Source of the DNA: an uncultured Hyphomonas sp.
Lineage (GTDB): Bacteria; Pseudomonadota; Alphaproteobacteria; Caulobacterales; Hyphomonadaceae
Assembly (NCBI RefSeq): GCF_963675305.1
Contig: NZ_OY776147.1
Coordinates: 2,418,001 to 2,482,000, forward strand
DNA: 64,000 nt
Direction: 5' to 3'
Shown here: piece after piece, positions 9,764 through 18,306 of the stretch
How the letters are laid out: every line of letters begins with the position of its first letter
Position numbering within the stretch: position 1 is the stretch's first letter
Position numbers and translations under genes: made by a program
The notes under the pieces: model-generated
Databases searched by the model: none
Told to the model about the DNA's origin: nothing
What the model saw: only the letters and a program-made list of their open reading frames with translations

Positions 9764-10333
9764 TTACTCGCTGTCTTCGTCGTCGCTGAACAGCCAGTCA
9801 TTGTATTCGTCGTCTTCCGCATCATACGGCCAGACGACATCTGCGACGAGCGGGCCAAGCGCGAGCGCGTTCTGCAGATTGATCTTCACGTTTTCCATAC
9901 GCTGGCCGCCATCCAGAATGATGTAACGTGTGATGCCGAGCGTCTCGCCGTCCTTGTCCCACCAGGTGGACACGGCGGCATAGGCGAGGTTTGCGTCATT
10001 GACCTTTTCTGCCGTCACGTCCTCATCGCTGTCGTAACGGACCTGCACCATCATGCCGAGGCACCCCTCGGCGTATTCGGTGTCACACGCGGTGCCGATC
10101 AAGTGGAAGATCAGCCCGTCGGAATTTGTGGCCCGAAGCGAAATGTCGCCTTCGCCGCCAACTTCCGTGATCGTGTGGCCCTCGGAAACCGCAATCGCCT
10201 TCAGGTCTTCCAGGTTGAGGCTGCGCACGACGCGGTCGTCATTCGCAAGCGATGTGTCGGCGCTGAATTCCTGTGCGGAGGCCGGGAAGGATACGGCCAC
10301 TGCCAAGGCCGCTGTGGTGAGCAAAGTGCGCAT
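9764..10333 (-). CDS. YbjN-domain secreted protein (copy 2)
   Basis: A 189-residue protein. The start MRTLLTTAALA at 10333 is chosen because it opens a good signal peptide (cut near ASA-QE); the in-frame extension upstream has no signal-like character. The mature part shares layout with the neighbour at 9132-9671: an early LNLEDLKAIA helix, a FHLIGTACDTEYAEGC Cys pair, then AYAAVSTWWDKDGETLGITRYIILD. The C-terminus is strongly acidic (DAEDDEYNDW to DDEDSE). It is located about 80 bases downstream of ribF. Periplasmic role unknown. Confidence 0.72.
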   Translation of the reverse strand: MRTLLTTAALAVAVSFPASAQEFSADTSLANDDRVVRSLNLEDLKAIAVSEGHTITEVGGEGDISLRATNSDGLIFHLIGTACDTEYAEGCLGMMVQVRYDSDEDVTAEKVNDANLAYAAVSTWWDKDGETLGITRYIILDGGQRMENVKINLQNALALGPLVADVVWPYDAEDDEYNDWLFSDDEDSE

Positions 10334-10415
10334 GGGAAACTCCCTGTTGCTGTCCCCAGATGGGCACAGCATGGCGGGGTACGGCGGCAATGAAAAGAGA
10401 AAATTCTAACGAAAC

Positions 10416-11339
10416 TTACAGATTCGCGAGGCGTTTGCGGGCTTCTGCAGCGTCTGCGTGCATGGCTTCAACCAGAGCATCCAGATCGGCAAACTTCAGT
10501 TCCGGCCGGATGAAGGAGATCAGCTGAACCTCCAGCCATTTGCCATAAAGATCATCATCGAAATCGAAGATGTGGGTCTCCAGAAGCGGATCGCGGATGC
10601 CGGTCGTGGGCGTGCGGCCGAAATTTGCAACGCCGTCCAGCCAGTCACCCTGCCGGTCGATTCTTGCCCGCACCGCATAAATGCCGTGGCGCGGATGGAT
10701 CAGGTCTCCGAGGTGGAGGTTTGCGGTCGGGAAACCGAGGGTCCGGCCATTCTTCTCGCCGCTCTCGACCACGCCATCGGCAATCCACCAGGTGCCCAGC
10801 AGCTCTGCGGCTGTTTCGGGTTCGCCGGCATGAAGCGCCTGCCGGATGGCCGTGGAGGATGCCTTGCCTTCCAGCTCGATCACTTCGTCAACGATCGTCA
10901 CCCCGAAGCCGAGCGCCCGGCCGAGGCTGGCCAGCCGCTGGGCATGGCCCATCCGGCCGCGTCCGAACCGGAAATCGAAGCCAACGGAGACATGGCTGAC
11001 CGACAGGCCGTCGACCAGCACATCCCGGACGAAACCTTCATCGGTCATCGACGCCATTTCGCCATTGAACGGCAGCTCGAACACCGTGTCCGCGCCAGCC
11101 GCCAGGATGGCATTGTTGCGCCGCTCAGGCCGGAAGATGCGGAACGGCGGGTCGCTGGGCCGGAAATAGGCGCGAGGCGGCGGCTCGAAGGTCGCGACGG
11201 AGAACTTGCCGCCCCCCGCCTGCCTTGCCGCATCCATCACTGCCCGGTGGCCGGCATGCAGCCCGTCAAAATTGCCGAGCGCAATCGAAGCCCCCCGCGC
11301 ACTGGCGGGCAAGCCCCGGTAGTCGGCATAAATGGCCAA
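10416..11339 (-). CDS. ribF: Bifunctional riboflavin kinase / FAD synthetase
   Basis: A 307-residue enzyme that phosphorylates riboflavin to FMN and adenylylates FMN to FAD. The N-terminal nucleotidyltransferase domain starts with GNFDGLHAGH at residues 22-31 (HxGH-type). The flavokinase domain carries GFPTANLHL near residue 200 and the RPELKF end motif. The start is TTG, placed directly after the TGA of the upstream MaoC gene with no spacer, which implies translational coupling. Position upstream of ileS and lspA is the classic ribF-ileS-lspA order, interrupted here by two YbjN-like genes. Confidence 0.95.
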   Translation of the reverse strand: MAIYADYRGLPASARGASIALGNFDGLHAGHRAVMDAARQAGGGKFSVATFEPPPRAYFRPSDPPFRIFRPERRNNAILAAGADTVFELPFNGEMASMTDEGFVRDVLVDGLSVSHVSVGFDFRFGRGRMGHAQRLASLGRALGFGVTIVDEVIELEGKASSTAIRQALHAGEPETAAELLGTWWIADGVVESGEKNGRTLGFPTANLHLGDLIHPRHGIYAVRARIDRQGDWLDGVANFGRTPTTGIRDPLLETHIFDFDDDLYGKWLEVQLISFIRPELKFADLDALVEAMHADAAEARKRLANL

Positions 11340-11771
11340 TCAGGCCTCCCGGCTCGGCGCAACCACTTCGGCGTCCCCGGCGATGACGCGCTTGCCGTCC
11401 ACGATGCATTCGATCTTGAGGACGACTCGATTGCCGCGGTCGATCTTCTCGGCGACTGTCGCACGCGCCGTAACCGTGTCACCGATATAGACCGGACGGC
11501 GGAAGCGCATGTTCAGCCCTACAAAGACCGCGCCCGGCCCCGGCAGGTTGTTGCCGAGGATGCCGGAGATGTAGCTCGCCGTCAGCGCGCCATGGGCGAT
11601 GCGCTTCTCGAACATGGTCGTGGCGGCATATTCGTCGGACATGTGCAGCGGATTGAAATCGCCCGACACTTCAGCAAAGCGCTGGATGTCGTCCGCAGTG
11701 ATCTCATGCACGGTTTCGTGCGACTGCCCGATTTCGAGGTCTTCATATTTGAAGCCGGTAAATTCAGTCAT
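11340..11771 (-). CDS. MaoC-like (R)-specific enoyl-CoA hydratase
   Basis: A 143-residue hot-dog fold protein. The hydratase motif is present: DFNPLH with catalytic Asp and His, followed by IAHGALTASYISGIL. Such enzymes hydrate trans-2-enoyl-CoA to (R)-3-hydroxyacyl-CoA. It is directly upstream of ribF, with stop and start codons touching. No polyhydroxyalkanoate synthase is visible nearby, so the pathway is not fixed. Confidence 0.88.
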   Translation of the reverse strand: MTEFTGFKYEDLEIGQSHETVHEITADDIQRFAEVSGDFNPLHMSDEYAATTMFEKRIAHGALTASYISGILGNNLPGPGAVFVGLNMRFRRPVYIGDTVTARATVAEKIDRGNRVVLKIECIVDGKRVIAGDAEVVAPSREA

Positions 11772-11826
11772 TCCGGGATGCTCCGATTCTTTCGACGGGC
11801 TTCGTTACACGCCTGAGGGCGATGCG

Positions 11827-12690
11827 TCACCATCTTAAGCCTGTCATGGCCCAGGTCGCTGCTTCTCCATAGGCTGCCAGCAATTCGGCGACTTCCTCTT
11901 CGAAATCCTCGCCATGCTCCTTGAGACCGGTGCCCACATAGAGGCTGTCAAAGCCCTGAACGCCTGCGCCGCGCACATCCGTGGCGGGGCTGTCGCCAAT
12001 GCAGAGGACGCGGGACCGGTCGACCGGCTTGCCCCCGGTCAGCGCCTCAATGCGCTGAATTGCGAGATGATAGATCGGCGGATGTGGCTTGCCGGGATAA
12101 ATCACTTTGCCGCCAAGGTCTTCGTAGACATCTGCCAGCGCGCCTGCACACCAGTAGAGCTGGCCGCCTACACGCACCTGCTTGTCCGGATTGGCGCAGA
12201 TCATGGGAAGGTTCCGGGCGATGCCGGCGGCGAGTTCCTCGCGATAGTCTTCCGGATGCTCGCCGACATGATCGCGCAGGCCGATGCACAGCAGCAGGTC
12301 GGCCTCGTCGGCCTCGGTGAATTTGAGATCCAGCCCCTCATAGAGGTGGCGGTCATGTTCCCAGCCTTCATCAGCGCCAAGACGCCAGACGGCCTGCCCC
12401 TTGCGGCGGTCCAGCTCTGCGCGGGTCGCATCACCGGAGGAGACGCAATCGTCAAATGCGGCATCCGGCACGCCCAGCGGCTTGAAATAGCGCGTCACCT
12501 GCGCTTTCGGCACCGGCGCATTGGTGATCAGGCAGACTTGGCCGCCGCCTTCGCGGAAGCGGACAAGCGCGTCGCACGCCTCGTCAAATGCCCTGCGGCC
12601 ATTGTGGATCACGCCCCAGACGTCACACAGGATCGTGTCGTAGCGGCCGGCGATTTCAGAAAGCCCTTGCGGGAATTGCGGTGCGGTCAT
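11827..12690 (-). CDS. HAD-superfamily class IIA hydrolase (TIGR01459-type)
   Basis: A 287-residue HAD phosphatase-like protein. The start at 12690 (MTAPQFPQGL) is preferred because a longer frame would overlap the neighbouring gene. Motif I is DVWGVIHNG (nucleophile Asp about residue 23), as in the TIGR01459 family; motif II is CLITNAP; motif IV is GDSPATDVRGA near residue 237. The class IIA cap lies between motifs II and III. The family is related to NagD-type sugar phosphatases, but the substrate is not known. Confidence 0.88.
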   Translation of the reverse strand: MTAPQFPQGLSEIAGRYDTILCDVWGVIHNGRRAFDEACDALVRFREGGGQVCLITNAPVPKAQVTRYFKPLGVPDAAFDDCVSSGDATRAELDRRKGQAVWRLGADEGWEHDRHLYEGLDLKFTEADEADLLLCIGLRDHVGEHPEDYREELAAGIARNLPMICANPDKQVRVGGQLYWCAGALADVYEDLGGKVIYPGKPHPPIYHLAIQRIEALTGGKPVDRSRVLCIGDSPATDVRGAGVQGFDSLYVGTGLKEHGEDFEEEVAELLAAYGEAATWAMTGLRW

Positions 12691-12722
12691 GCGCGGCGAG
12701 GTAGGCCGGGCGGGCGCTGCGG

Positions 12723-13208
12723 TCAATTCCCTGCCGCGCAATCGCCGGCGGGCAGCGGGTTCAGGATCCACTGATTGGCGGTCGGGATCGAGACGGAATT
12801 GGCGAAATAGCAGCCCTTGATCCGGATCACATGACCGAGGCTCGTCTCGTCTGAATACTGCGGCGCGTAGTTGCAGGAGACCATGTTCGCGGCGTGCTGC
12901 TCCGGCGTGCCGGGGCGGACCTCCAGCAGCAAATGGTTGGATCCGGTGGGGACCGAGACCGACTTCGCGCTGACCTCGCCATGACTACTGCAGACTATAC
13001 CGGACCATGCGCCGTCTTCCTGCTGCACGGCCGGATCAAGCGGCGGTGCAATCGACAGGTCCAGCCAGACCGGGCCTTCTTCCAGCGCCTGGAGCGCATC
13101 CGGCGCCTCGAATTCCACAGGCCCGGGAAGGTCGGCGACGACCGTCTGAATCTCTCCGGCCGCGGCACCGGCGGGCAAGGCAGCAAGCGCCAGGATGATC
13201 GCACGCAT
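12723..13208 (-). CDS. Small periplasmic protein of unknown function
   Basis: A 161-residue protein with a signal peptide (MRAIILALAALPAGAAA, cut near residue 18). I do not recognise the family. The mature part has four Cys in two pairs (IVCSSHG, MVSCNYAP, IKGCYF, GDCAAGN), consistent with disulfides in the periplasm. It precedes the HAD hydrolase gene by about 30 bases. The start at 13208 is preferred over an upstream Met because it begins the signal peptide. Confidence 0.6.
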   Translation of the reverse strand: MRAIILALAALPAGAAAGEIQTVVADLPGPVEFEAPDALQALEEGPVWLDLSIAPPLDPAVQQEDGAWSGIVCSSHGEVSAKSVSVPTGSNHLLLEVRPGTPEQHAANMVSCNYAPQYSDETSLGHVIRIKGCYFANSVSIPTANQWILNPLPAGDCAAGN

Positions 13209-13278
13209 GAAAGCGCCTCCGTTTCGGAACGGAGGCCAGCACACACCGGGATTGGGGCGATTTGAGGGAGACCGGCGC

Positions 13279-14508
13279 TTAGCCGAAATTGGTCAGGCGC
13301 TGGACCATTTCCCGCGGCGGGGCAGTTTCTTCCATCAGCGAGGCCTTGATCGGGCGCGGGGCGCCGAAGACATGGCCCTGGCCATAAGGGATCTCGTATT
13401 CGAGGATTTCGACGACGCTCGCCTCGTCTTCCATCTTCTCTGCCACCATGGTGATGCCATAGCGGGAGAACACGGCTGAGACTTCCTCGCCGTCGACACG
13501 GCGGTTGATGGACGACACCGGGCGCGGCCCGGCCGGGTCGCGCAGCTGGTCGATCAGGGCGCCGCCATTCATCTTCACAAAGCGTACGCCGGCCGACTGA
13601 AGGCGCGGCAGATCGAGGCCGAGGTCCGGGGCGTGGTCGATGGAGAAGCGGAAGCCGAGCGCGGTCAGCTTGTCCATATTGTCCCGCATGGTGCGCGAGC
13701 GGGTCTCGAACCGGTCGGCGCGGATCTCGAAGATGACGGCGCCGGAGAGGTCCCGGTTTTCCGTCATGAATTCAAGGAACATCGGGAAGAAGGTTGAATC
13801 TTCCAGCGAGCTTGCCGCGATATTACAGAAGACGCCGACGCGGCGGTCCCGCTCTGCCAGGCGGCGCACGATCTGCACACAGCGGAACAGGGTGAAATTG
13901 TCGATCTGCCCCATCAGATTGGCGCGGCGGCCGGCGTCGAGGAATTCCGCCGGCAGGATCAGCGAGCCGTCGGGACGGCGCAGGCGCGTGAAGCCTTCAT
14001 AGAAAGACACGCGGCGCTGCGGCAGCGACACGATCGGCTGCAGATGCAGGTCGACACGGCCATCCTTCAGCGCGTCGCGCACATCGCGGAGAATTGCGTC
14101 TTCCTGCGGGGCGACAATCTTGTTGGTAGAGGTTTCCGCCAGACGGGTTTCGAAACTGTGAGACAGCCGGTCGATCAGGCTTTCAAGCTGCTTCATTTCC
14201 GAGACCAGCGCGTCGCGCCGCTCGGTCAGCTCATGCTTGACCGTTTCCTCAACCACGTCGGTGCGCGCTTCGATCACGTCCATGCGGCGTTCGGCGTCGC
14301 GGTTCTCTTTCTCAATGGCCTGCATGCGCGCATCGATTTCGCGCTTCGAACTGCCATTGGAAACAAGGACGTGGATCTGGCTGAGGACGGCTGTGGTCAG
14401 CACGCCCGCACCGATGGAGATCGGCAGGCCGAGTTCCAGCACCGTCGCGCCGACGTATCCGGCGGCACCGCCGGCTGCCATGTACAGCAGGAACAAGAGA
14501 AACGTCAT
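13279..14508 (-). CDS. tipF: TipF-like membrane-anchored degenerate EAL protein
   Basis: A 409-residue protein with two N-terminal hydrophobic segments (about residues 1-24 and 27-50), a charged coiled coil (about 55-125) and a C-terminal EAL domain (about 135-400). This is the layout of Caulobacter TipF, a c-di-GMP receptor that marks the new pole for flagellum assembly. The EAL signature reads EGFTR (171-175). The central DDFG is DHAPD (291-295) and the KID segment is KMN (312-314). Several metal-binding acids are therefore lost and phosphodiesterase activity is unlikely, while ligand binding is possible. The TipF name is inferred from architecture; no flagellar gene is in view to support it. 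Confidence 0.65.
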   Translation of the reverse strand: MTFLLFLLYMAAGGAAGYVGATVLELGLPISIGAGVLTTAVLSQIHVLVSNGSSKREIDARMQAIEKENRDAERRMDVIEARTDVVEETVKHELTERRDALVSEMKQLESLIDRLSHSFETRLAETSTNKIVAPQEDAILRDVRDALKDGRVDLHLQPIVSLPQRRVSFYEGFTRLRRPDGSLILPAEFLDAGRRANLMGQIDNFTLFRCVQIVRRLAERDRRVGVFCNIAASSLEDSTFFPMFLEFMTENRDLSGAVIFEIRADRFETRSRTMRDNMDKLTALGFRFSIDHAPDLGLDLPRLQSAGVRFVKMNGGALIDQLRDPAGPRPVSSINRRVDGEEVSAVFSRYGITMVAEKMEDEASVVEILEYEIPYGQGHVFGAPRPIKASLMEETAPPREMVQRLTNFG

Positions 14509-14832
14509 CAGCTCAGCACCCGAAACAATTCGTCAATCTTAACAGATAAGGTCCAGAAGTTAACGAATTGCTTGGATGTGGCGCAATTTGGGTGGTCCGG
14601 CAATCCCGCCGAACATTGTTGCGGAGAGGTCACAGACACGCCGCGTGTCACAATCGGATACAAACCGTAACTGGACAGGACGCGGAACGACCGATAGCCA
14701 AGAGTCAGAGACCCGGCACCACCGGTCCGCGGCCATCTTATTGGCCGGAGCGGGGGCAGTCTCGGGGGAGACACGGGGCGCGCAGAAATGTGCGCCCCGG
14801 TCCTTTCTCAGGGCTCTGTTTTCAGACGAAAA
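14509..14832. other. 324-base intergenic stretch upstream of tipF-like gene
   Basis: No protein gene is supported here. It holds two TTAAC-type half-sites (14539-14543 and 14560-14564, 21 bases apart, two helix turns) just upstream of the tipF-like start, and a perfect GC hairpin at 14775-14798 with a GAAA loop. The half-sites resemble CtrA half-sites, but their spacing is not the usual TTAA-N7-TTAA. The hairpin has a weak pyrimidine-rich tail on the plus strand. Confidence 0.4.
14775..14798 (+). terminator. GC hairpin with GAAA loop, possible weak terminator
   Basis: A ten-pair stem GGGGCGCGCA / TGUGCGCCCC-type with a GAAA tetraloop, followed on the plus strand by CGGTCCTTTCTC. There is no true T-run, so factor-independent termination would be weak. 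It sits between the 3' end of the lipoprotein gene (14833) and the tipF-like promoter region, and may simply stabilise the 3' end of the minus-strand lipoprotein mRNA. Confidence 0.4.
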
Positions 14833-15567
14833 TCAAGGCTCTGCGCTGGCCCCCTCAACAAGGTAATGGACCTTGCCGAGCGGCCAGGCATTCGGTGCAT
14901 CCGTGTCGCAGCCCAGCGCAAAGGCCTCCTGTTCATTGAACTTCACCGCGAGGGTCATGCCGCATGGCTGCAGCACCGCGCGCTGGCCGCCATAGTCCAC
15001 CCAATACCCGGCCCGGCCATCCGCCGACTCGATCTTGGTGACGACCAGGTCGCCGGTATTGAAGACTTCCGTCTTCGCGTCGCCTTCCCCCGGCAGGACG
15101 CCCAGCAGCGCCGCACCAAAGCCGCCTTCCGGCGAGTCCTGAACGAAGATTTCCGCATCGGAGAGTTCGAATGCCTTGTTGAGCGCCGCGACTACGTCGC
15201 GCGTTCCGGACGGGCCGCCGACCGCCAGTGGCGTTTCGCGCCCAGCCGACCAGCCCGCATTGCGCACCTCGTCCAGCCCTTCGAGATTCGCTCCCTGCAG
15301 GGAGAACAGGAGAACGGCATCCAGACTGGCCAGCACGTGTCCGTCCATCGCTGCGCGCAACCCCGGCGGCGTGCCGAACAGCACCCGCTTGCCGCCGGCG
15401 ACAACCAGCAGGCACGGTGCAGGCTCGCTCGAAGCGGCACAGGGCAGCAGGGCGAAGTCGGCGCTCCGGATGTCATCCGGACCGATGGCAGGCGCAGCGC
15501 CCTGCCCGCTTCCACACGCAGACAGGATGACAGAAAACAGGATGGCGAAAACGCCGGATCGGGGCAC
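14833..15567 (-). CDS. Lipoprotein with degenerate metallo-beta-lactamase fold
   Basis: A 244-residue lipoprotein (lipobox ILSAC, Cys 18). The body has the layout of RNase Z-like metallo-beta-lactamase proteins: a strand-turn LLVVAGGKRVLFGTPPG, then LDAVLLFSLQGANLEGLDEVRN, then GWSAGRETPLAVGGPSGTRDVV. In active members the segment after LDAVLL reads as HxHxDH; here it is FSLQGAN (88-94), so the zinc ligands are gone. It is therefore probably a non-catalytic scaffold or binding protein. The assignment rests on the conserved flanking pattern only. It is separated by 16 bases from the upstream FAH-family gene. Confidence 0.55.
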   Translation of the reverse strand: MPRSGVFAILFSVILSACGSGQGAAPAIGPDDIRSADFALLPCAASSEPAPCLLVVAGGKRVLFGTPPGLRAAMDGHVLASLDAVLLFSLQGANLEGLDEVRNAGWSAGRETPLAVGGPSGTRDVVAALNKAFELSDAEIFVQDSPEGGFGAALLGVLPGEGDAKTEVFNTGDLVVTKIESADGRAGYWVDYGGQRAVLQPCGMTLAVKFNEQEAFALGCDTDAPNAWPLGKVHYLVEGASAEP

Positions 15568-15583
15568 AGGACTACCTCGCGGT

Positions 15584-16417
15584 TCAGCCGATCACCATAC
15601 GTCCCGGCTCTGTCACGATTTGCTGTTCCATGTAACCCAGCGCGTCGATCTCGACCCGGACACGGTCTCCGGCTTTCAGCCATTTCGGCGGATCGAAGCC
15701 TGCGCCGACGCCTGCTGGTGTGCCGGTAAAGATCAGATCGCCCGGCTCCAGCGTGAAGGCCGCCGTCAGGTGCGCAATCTGTGCGGGAATGTCGTGAACC
15801 ATGTCCCGCACATGGCCGGACTGGCGCTGTTCGCCATTCACGAAGGTGCGCACTTCCAGTGCGGAGAGGTCGTCGATCTCGTCCAGCGTCACGATGGCCG
15901 GGCCGACCGGCGCATGCGTGTCGAACCCCTTGCCCATGATCATGGTCTGGCTGGCGCGCTGCCAGTCGCGCACCGAATAGTCGCAGCCAATCGTAACGCC
16001 CGCAACGATTTCAAACGCGCGCTCGCGCGGCACATGCCGCCCGCGCTTGCCGATTACGACGACCAATTCCCCTTCATAATCAAGCTGATGCGACACCTTC
16101 GGAAGCTCTACGTCCGCATACGGATCGTTGATCGCGGTGGCCTGCTTGTTGAACCATTTCTGGATCTCCGGCTTCTTCGTATCGACGAAGCTGACACTCT
16201 CTGCGGCATGCGCCGCATAGTTCACGCCAATGCCGAGGATTTTCCCCGGCCGGGCGACGGGCGACAGAATGTCGATTTCGGACAGCGGCACAGGCGCGCC
16301 GTCCGGCTCACCTTTCATGGCCTCTTCCAGGTTTGTCCCCCGAATGGGGGTTACAGATTGCGCAGACAGTATTCCATAACGGATAGAATTTCCCTGTTGG
16401 TACCTGATCACATGCAT
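15584..16417 (-). CDS. Fumarylacetoacetate hydrolase-family protein
   Basis: A 277-residue protein of the FAH superfamily, which cleaves or isomerises acylpyruvates and related diketo acids with a bound divalent metal. Recognisable segments are PGKILGIGVNYAAHA, DYEGELVVVIGKRG (metal ligands), GVTIGCDYSVRDWQ, and FTGTPAGVGAG near the C-terminus. The start ATG is preceded by GAGAGGG at a good distance. The exact substrate cannot be read from sequence. Confidence 0.9.
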   Translation of the reverse strand: MHVIRYQQGNSIRYGILSAQSVTPIRGTNLEEAMKGEPDGAPVPLSEIDILSPVARPGKILGIGVNYAAHAAESVSFVDTKKPEIQKWFNKQATAINDPYADVELPKVSHQLDYEGELVVVIGKRGRHVPRERAFEIVAGVTIGCDYSVRDWQRASQTMIMGKGFDTHAPVGPAIVTLDEIDDLSALEVRTFVNGEQRQSGHVRDMVHDIPAQIAHLTAAFTLEPGDLIFTGTPAGVGAGFDPPKWLKAGDRVRVEIDALGYMEQQIVTEPGRMVIG

Positions 16418-16528
16418 ATCGTTACCCTCTCGTCACACTTCAGCCAGAAACACACGTCACGCGGTTCATCTCGCGTTGTGACGTGGGTTGGCAAGAGCTA
16501 GTCAGAAGACAGTTACGGGGGCGCCAGA

Positions 16529-18208
16529 ATGGACACTGCCATGGACCAGAATATCGACCTTGGAGTCCGGGCACAGGAAAGCTCCGTGCGGGCGATTTTT
16601 GCGCCGGGCGAACGGCTGCAGATGCCCCCCTACCAGCGCAGCTATTCCTGGGAGACACGGGAAGCCAACGAGCTGCTGGGGGATCTTATCGATTCCGTCA
16701 AAACGGGGACGCCGCACTTTGTCGGCGCCATCGTCCTGATCCATGGCGCGGAAAATGGCGTGCTTGAGATTGTCGACGGCCAGCAGCGGCTGACCACGCT
16801 GACCATCCTGCTCGCCGTGCTGCGCGACCTCGAACCGGACAAGGCCCGCGCCGCCATGCTGCATGCGCTGATCGCAGACGAGGCCCGGCCGATGCTGGGC
16901 GAAGGCGCAAACTGGCGGCTGACGCTGAACCATATGGACGGGCCGTTTTTCCGCGAATCCATCCAGACGCCGGGCGCGACGCGGAACCTGGACAAGGAAC
17001 CGGGCGAAAGCGAAAGCCAGGCCCGCATGGTGCGCAACGCCGCCGCCTTTGCCAAACGTATCGAAAGCATGAGCGACGACACACGGCGTGCGCTCGCCGA
17101 CGTCGTGATGAACCGCTGCGCGCTGGTCAGGGTCGTCGTGGGTGAAAAGGATCAGGGCTTCAAAGTGTTCCGCGTGCTCAACACGCGCGGCAAGGAACCG
17201 GACGCCCACGACATCATCAAGACCGAACTGTTCCAGCGGGCCAAATTCACCGATGAGGAAGCCAGCGCCTATGCCGAACGCTGGTCGGAGCATGAGGCGG
17301 CGCTGGGTGGATCCGCCTTTGACGACCTGCTGCGCCAGATCCGGTCCATCTACGACAAGTCCGGCCGGGGCGAACTGGTCTCGGCCTTCCCGAAAGCGGT
17401 GCTGTCCAAGGTCGATCCGCGGACCTTCCTGGACGAAGTGCTGCCGCGCTATGTCAACGCCTATCAGCTGATCACGACGGGCGAGGTGCAGGACGAGCCG
17501 AATGCAACGATCGTCAGCGACAAGCTGAACCAGATGCGCGCGCTGGATCAGAGCAGCTGGCGCGCACCGGCCCTCAAATTCCTGGTCGAACGCGGCGTTT
17601 CAGATCCGAAAGCGCCGGAATTCTTCACCCGCCTCGAACGCCAAGCCTTCATCATCATGCTCGTGGTCACCGACCGCGACCAGCGGAACCGGCGCTTCAA
17701 CAAGGTGATGGACGCGATCACCAATGACCGCACCCTTTTCGCTAAAAGCGGACCGCTGTCGGTCGACCGCTCGGACGCGCGCAAGGCCCGCGAACGGATG
17801 CTCGGCCGGTTCGCCACCTTCGCCCAAAGGCGGGCGATGGCCCTCCGGCTGAATGCCGCCCTCGAAGACGGCCTGACCATCCCACCGGAATCCGACGCGA
17901 CGGTGGAGCATGTCCTGCCGCGCAATATTCATGAGGACAGCCACTGGCTGACCGTCTGGCCGGACCCGGCGAAACGCCGCGAACAGTGCGACACGCTCGG
18001 CAATTTCGTGCTGCTGACCCACAAGGTGAACCAGAAAGCCGACCGGCAGGACTATCGCGCCAAGAAAGACGTCTACTTCAATGGCGGCGGCGGGATGGAC
18101 TTCGCCCTGACCCGCGACCTGCAGGACCAGCATGCCTGGACGGCGGACGTGGTGCGCAAGCGGACCGAGATGCTGGTCAACATCCTCTGCGAAGCCTGGG
18201 GCATCTGA
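16529..18208 (+). CDS. DUF262/DUF1524 (GmrSD-like) protein
   Basis: A 559-residue single-chain protein with an N-terminal DUF262 domain and a C-terminal DUF1524 domain. DUF262 motifs are MPPYQRSYSWE (about 32-42), FVGAIVL, and EIVDGQQRLTTLTIL (DGQQR at 83-87), a ParB/Srx-like nucleotide-binding site. DUF1524 is an HNH-type nuclease: EHVLPRN (His about 461), then DTLGNFVLLTHKVNQKADRQDY and a late Lys. GmrSD-family enzymes are NTP-dependent type IV restriction systems that cut modified phage DNA. No other defence gene is adjacent; it stands between an FAH gene and an SDR gene. An in-frame Met four codons later is an alternative start. Confidence 0.88.
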   Translation: MDTAMDQNIDLGVRAQESSVRAIFAPGERLQMPPYQRSYSWETREANELLGDLIDSVKTGTPHFVGAIVLIHGAENGVLEIVDGQQRLTTLTILLAVLRDLEPDKARAAMLHALIADEARPMLGEGANWRLTLNHMDGPFFRESIQTPGATRNLDKEPGESESQARMVRNAAAFAKRIESMSDDTRRALADVVMNRCALVRVVVGEKDQGFKVFRVLNTRGKEPDAHDIIKTELFQRAKFTDEEASAYAERWSEHEAALGGSAFDDLLRQIRSIYDKSGRGELVSAFPKAVLSKVDPRTFLDEVLPRYVNAYQLITTGEVQDEPNATIVSDKLNQMRALDQSSWRAPALKFLVERGVSDPKAPEFFTRLERQAFIIMLVVTDRDQRNRRFNKVMDAITNDRTLFAKSGPLSVDRSDARKARERMLGRFATFAQRRAMALRLNAALEDGLTIPPESDATVEHVLPRNIHEDSHWLTVWPDPAKRREQCDTLGNFVLLTHKVNQKADRQDYRAKKDVYFNGGGGMDFALTRDLQDQHAWTADVVRKRTEMLVNILCEAWGI

Positions 18209-18306
18209 CGGCGCCAGGGCGGTCGCTTTCCTTGGGGAACCCCTAGCGGCAACCCGCCGGAGGGCCTAGCCTGCACGCGATAACAAAGCATGCAGGGAGC
18301 CCCGCC

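Noticed and set aside
14537..14566. Full CtrA box
   Set aside because: Half-sites are not separated by 7 bases; kept only as a low-interest observation.
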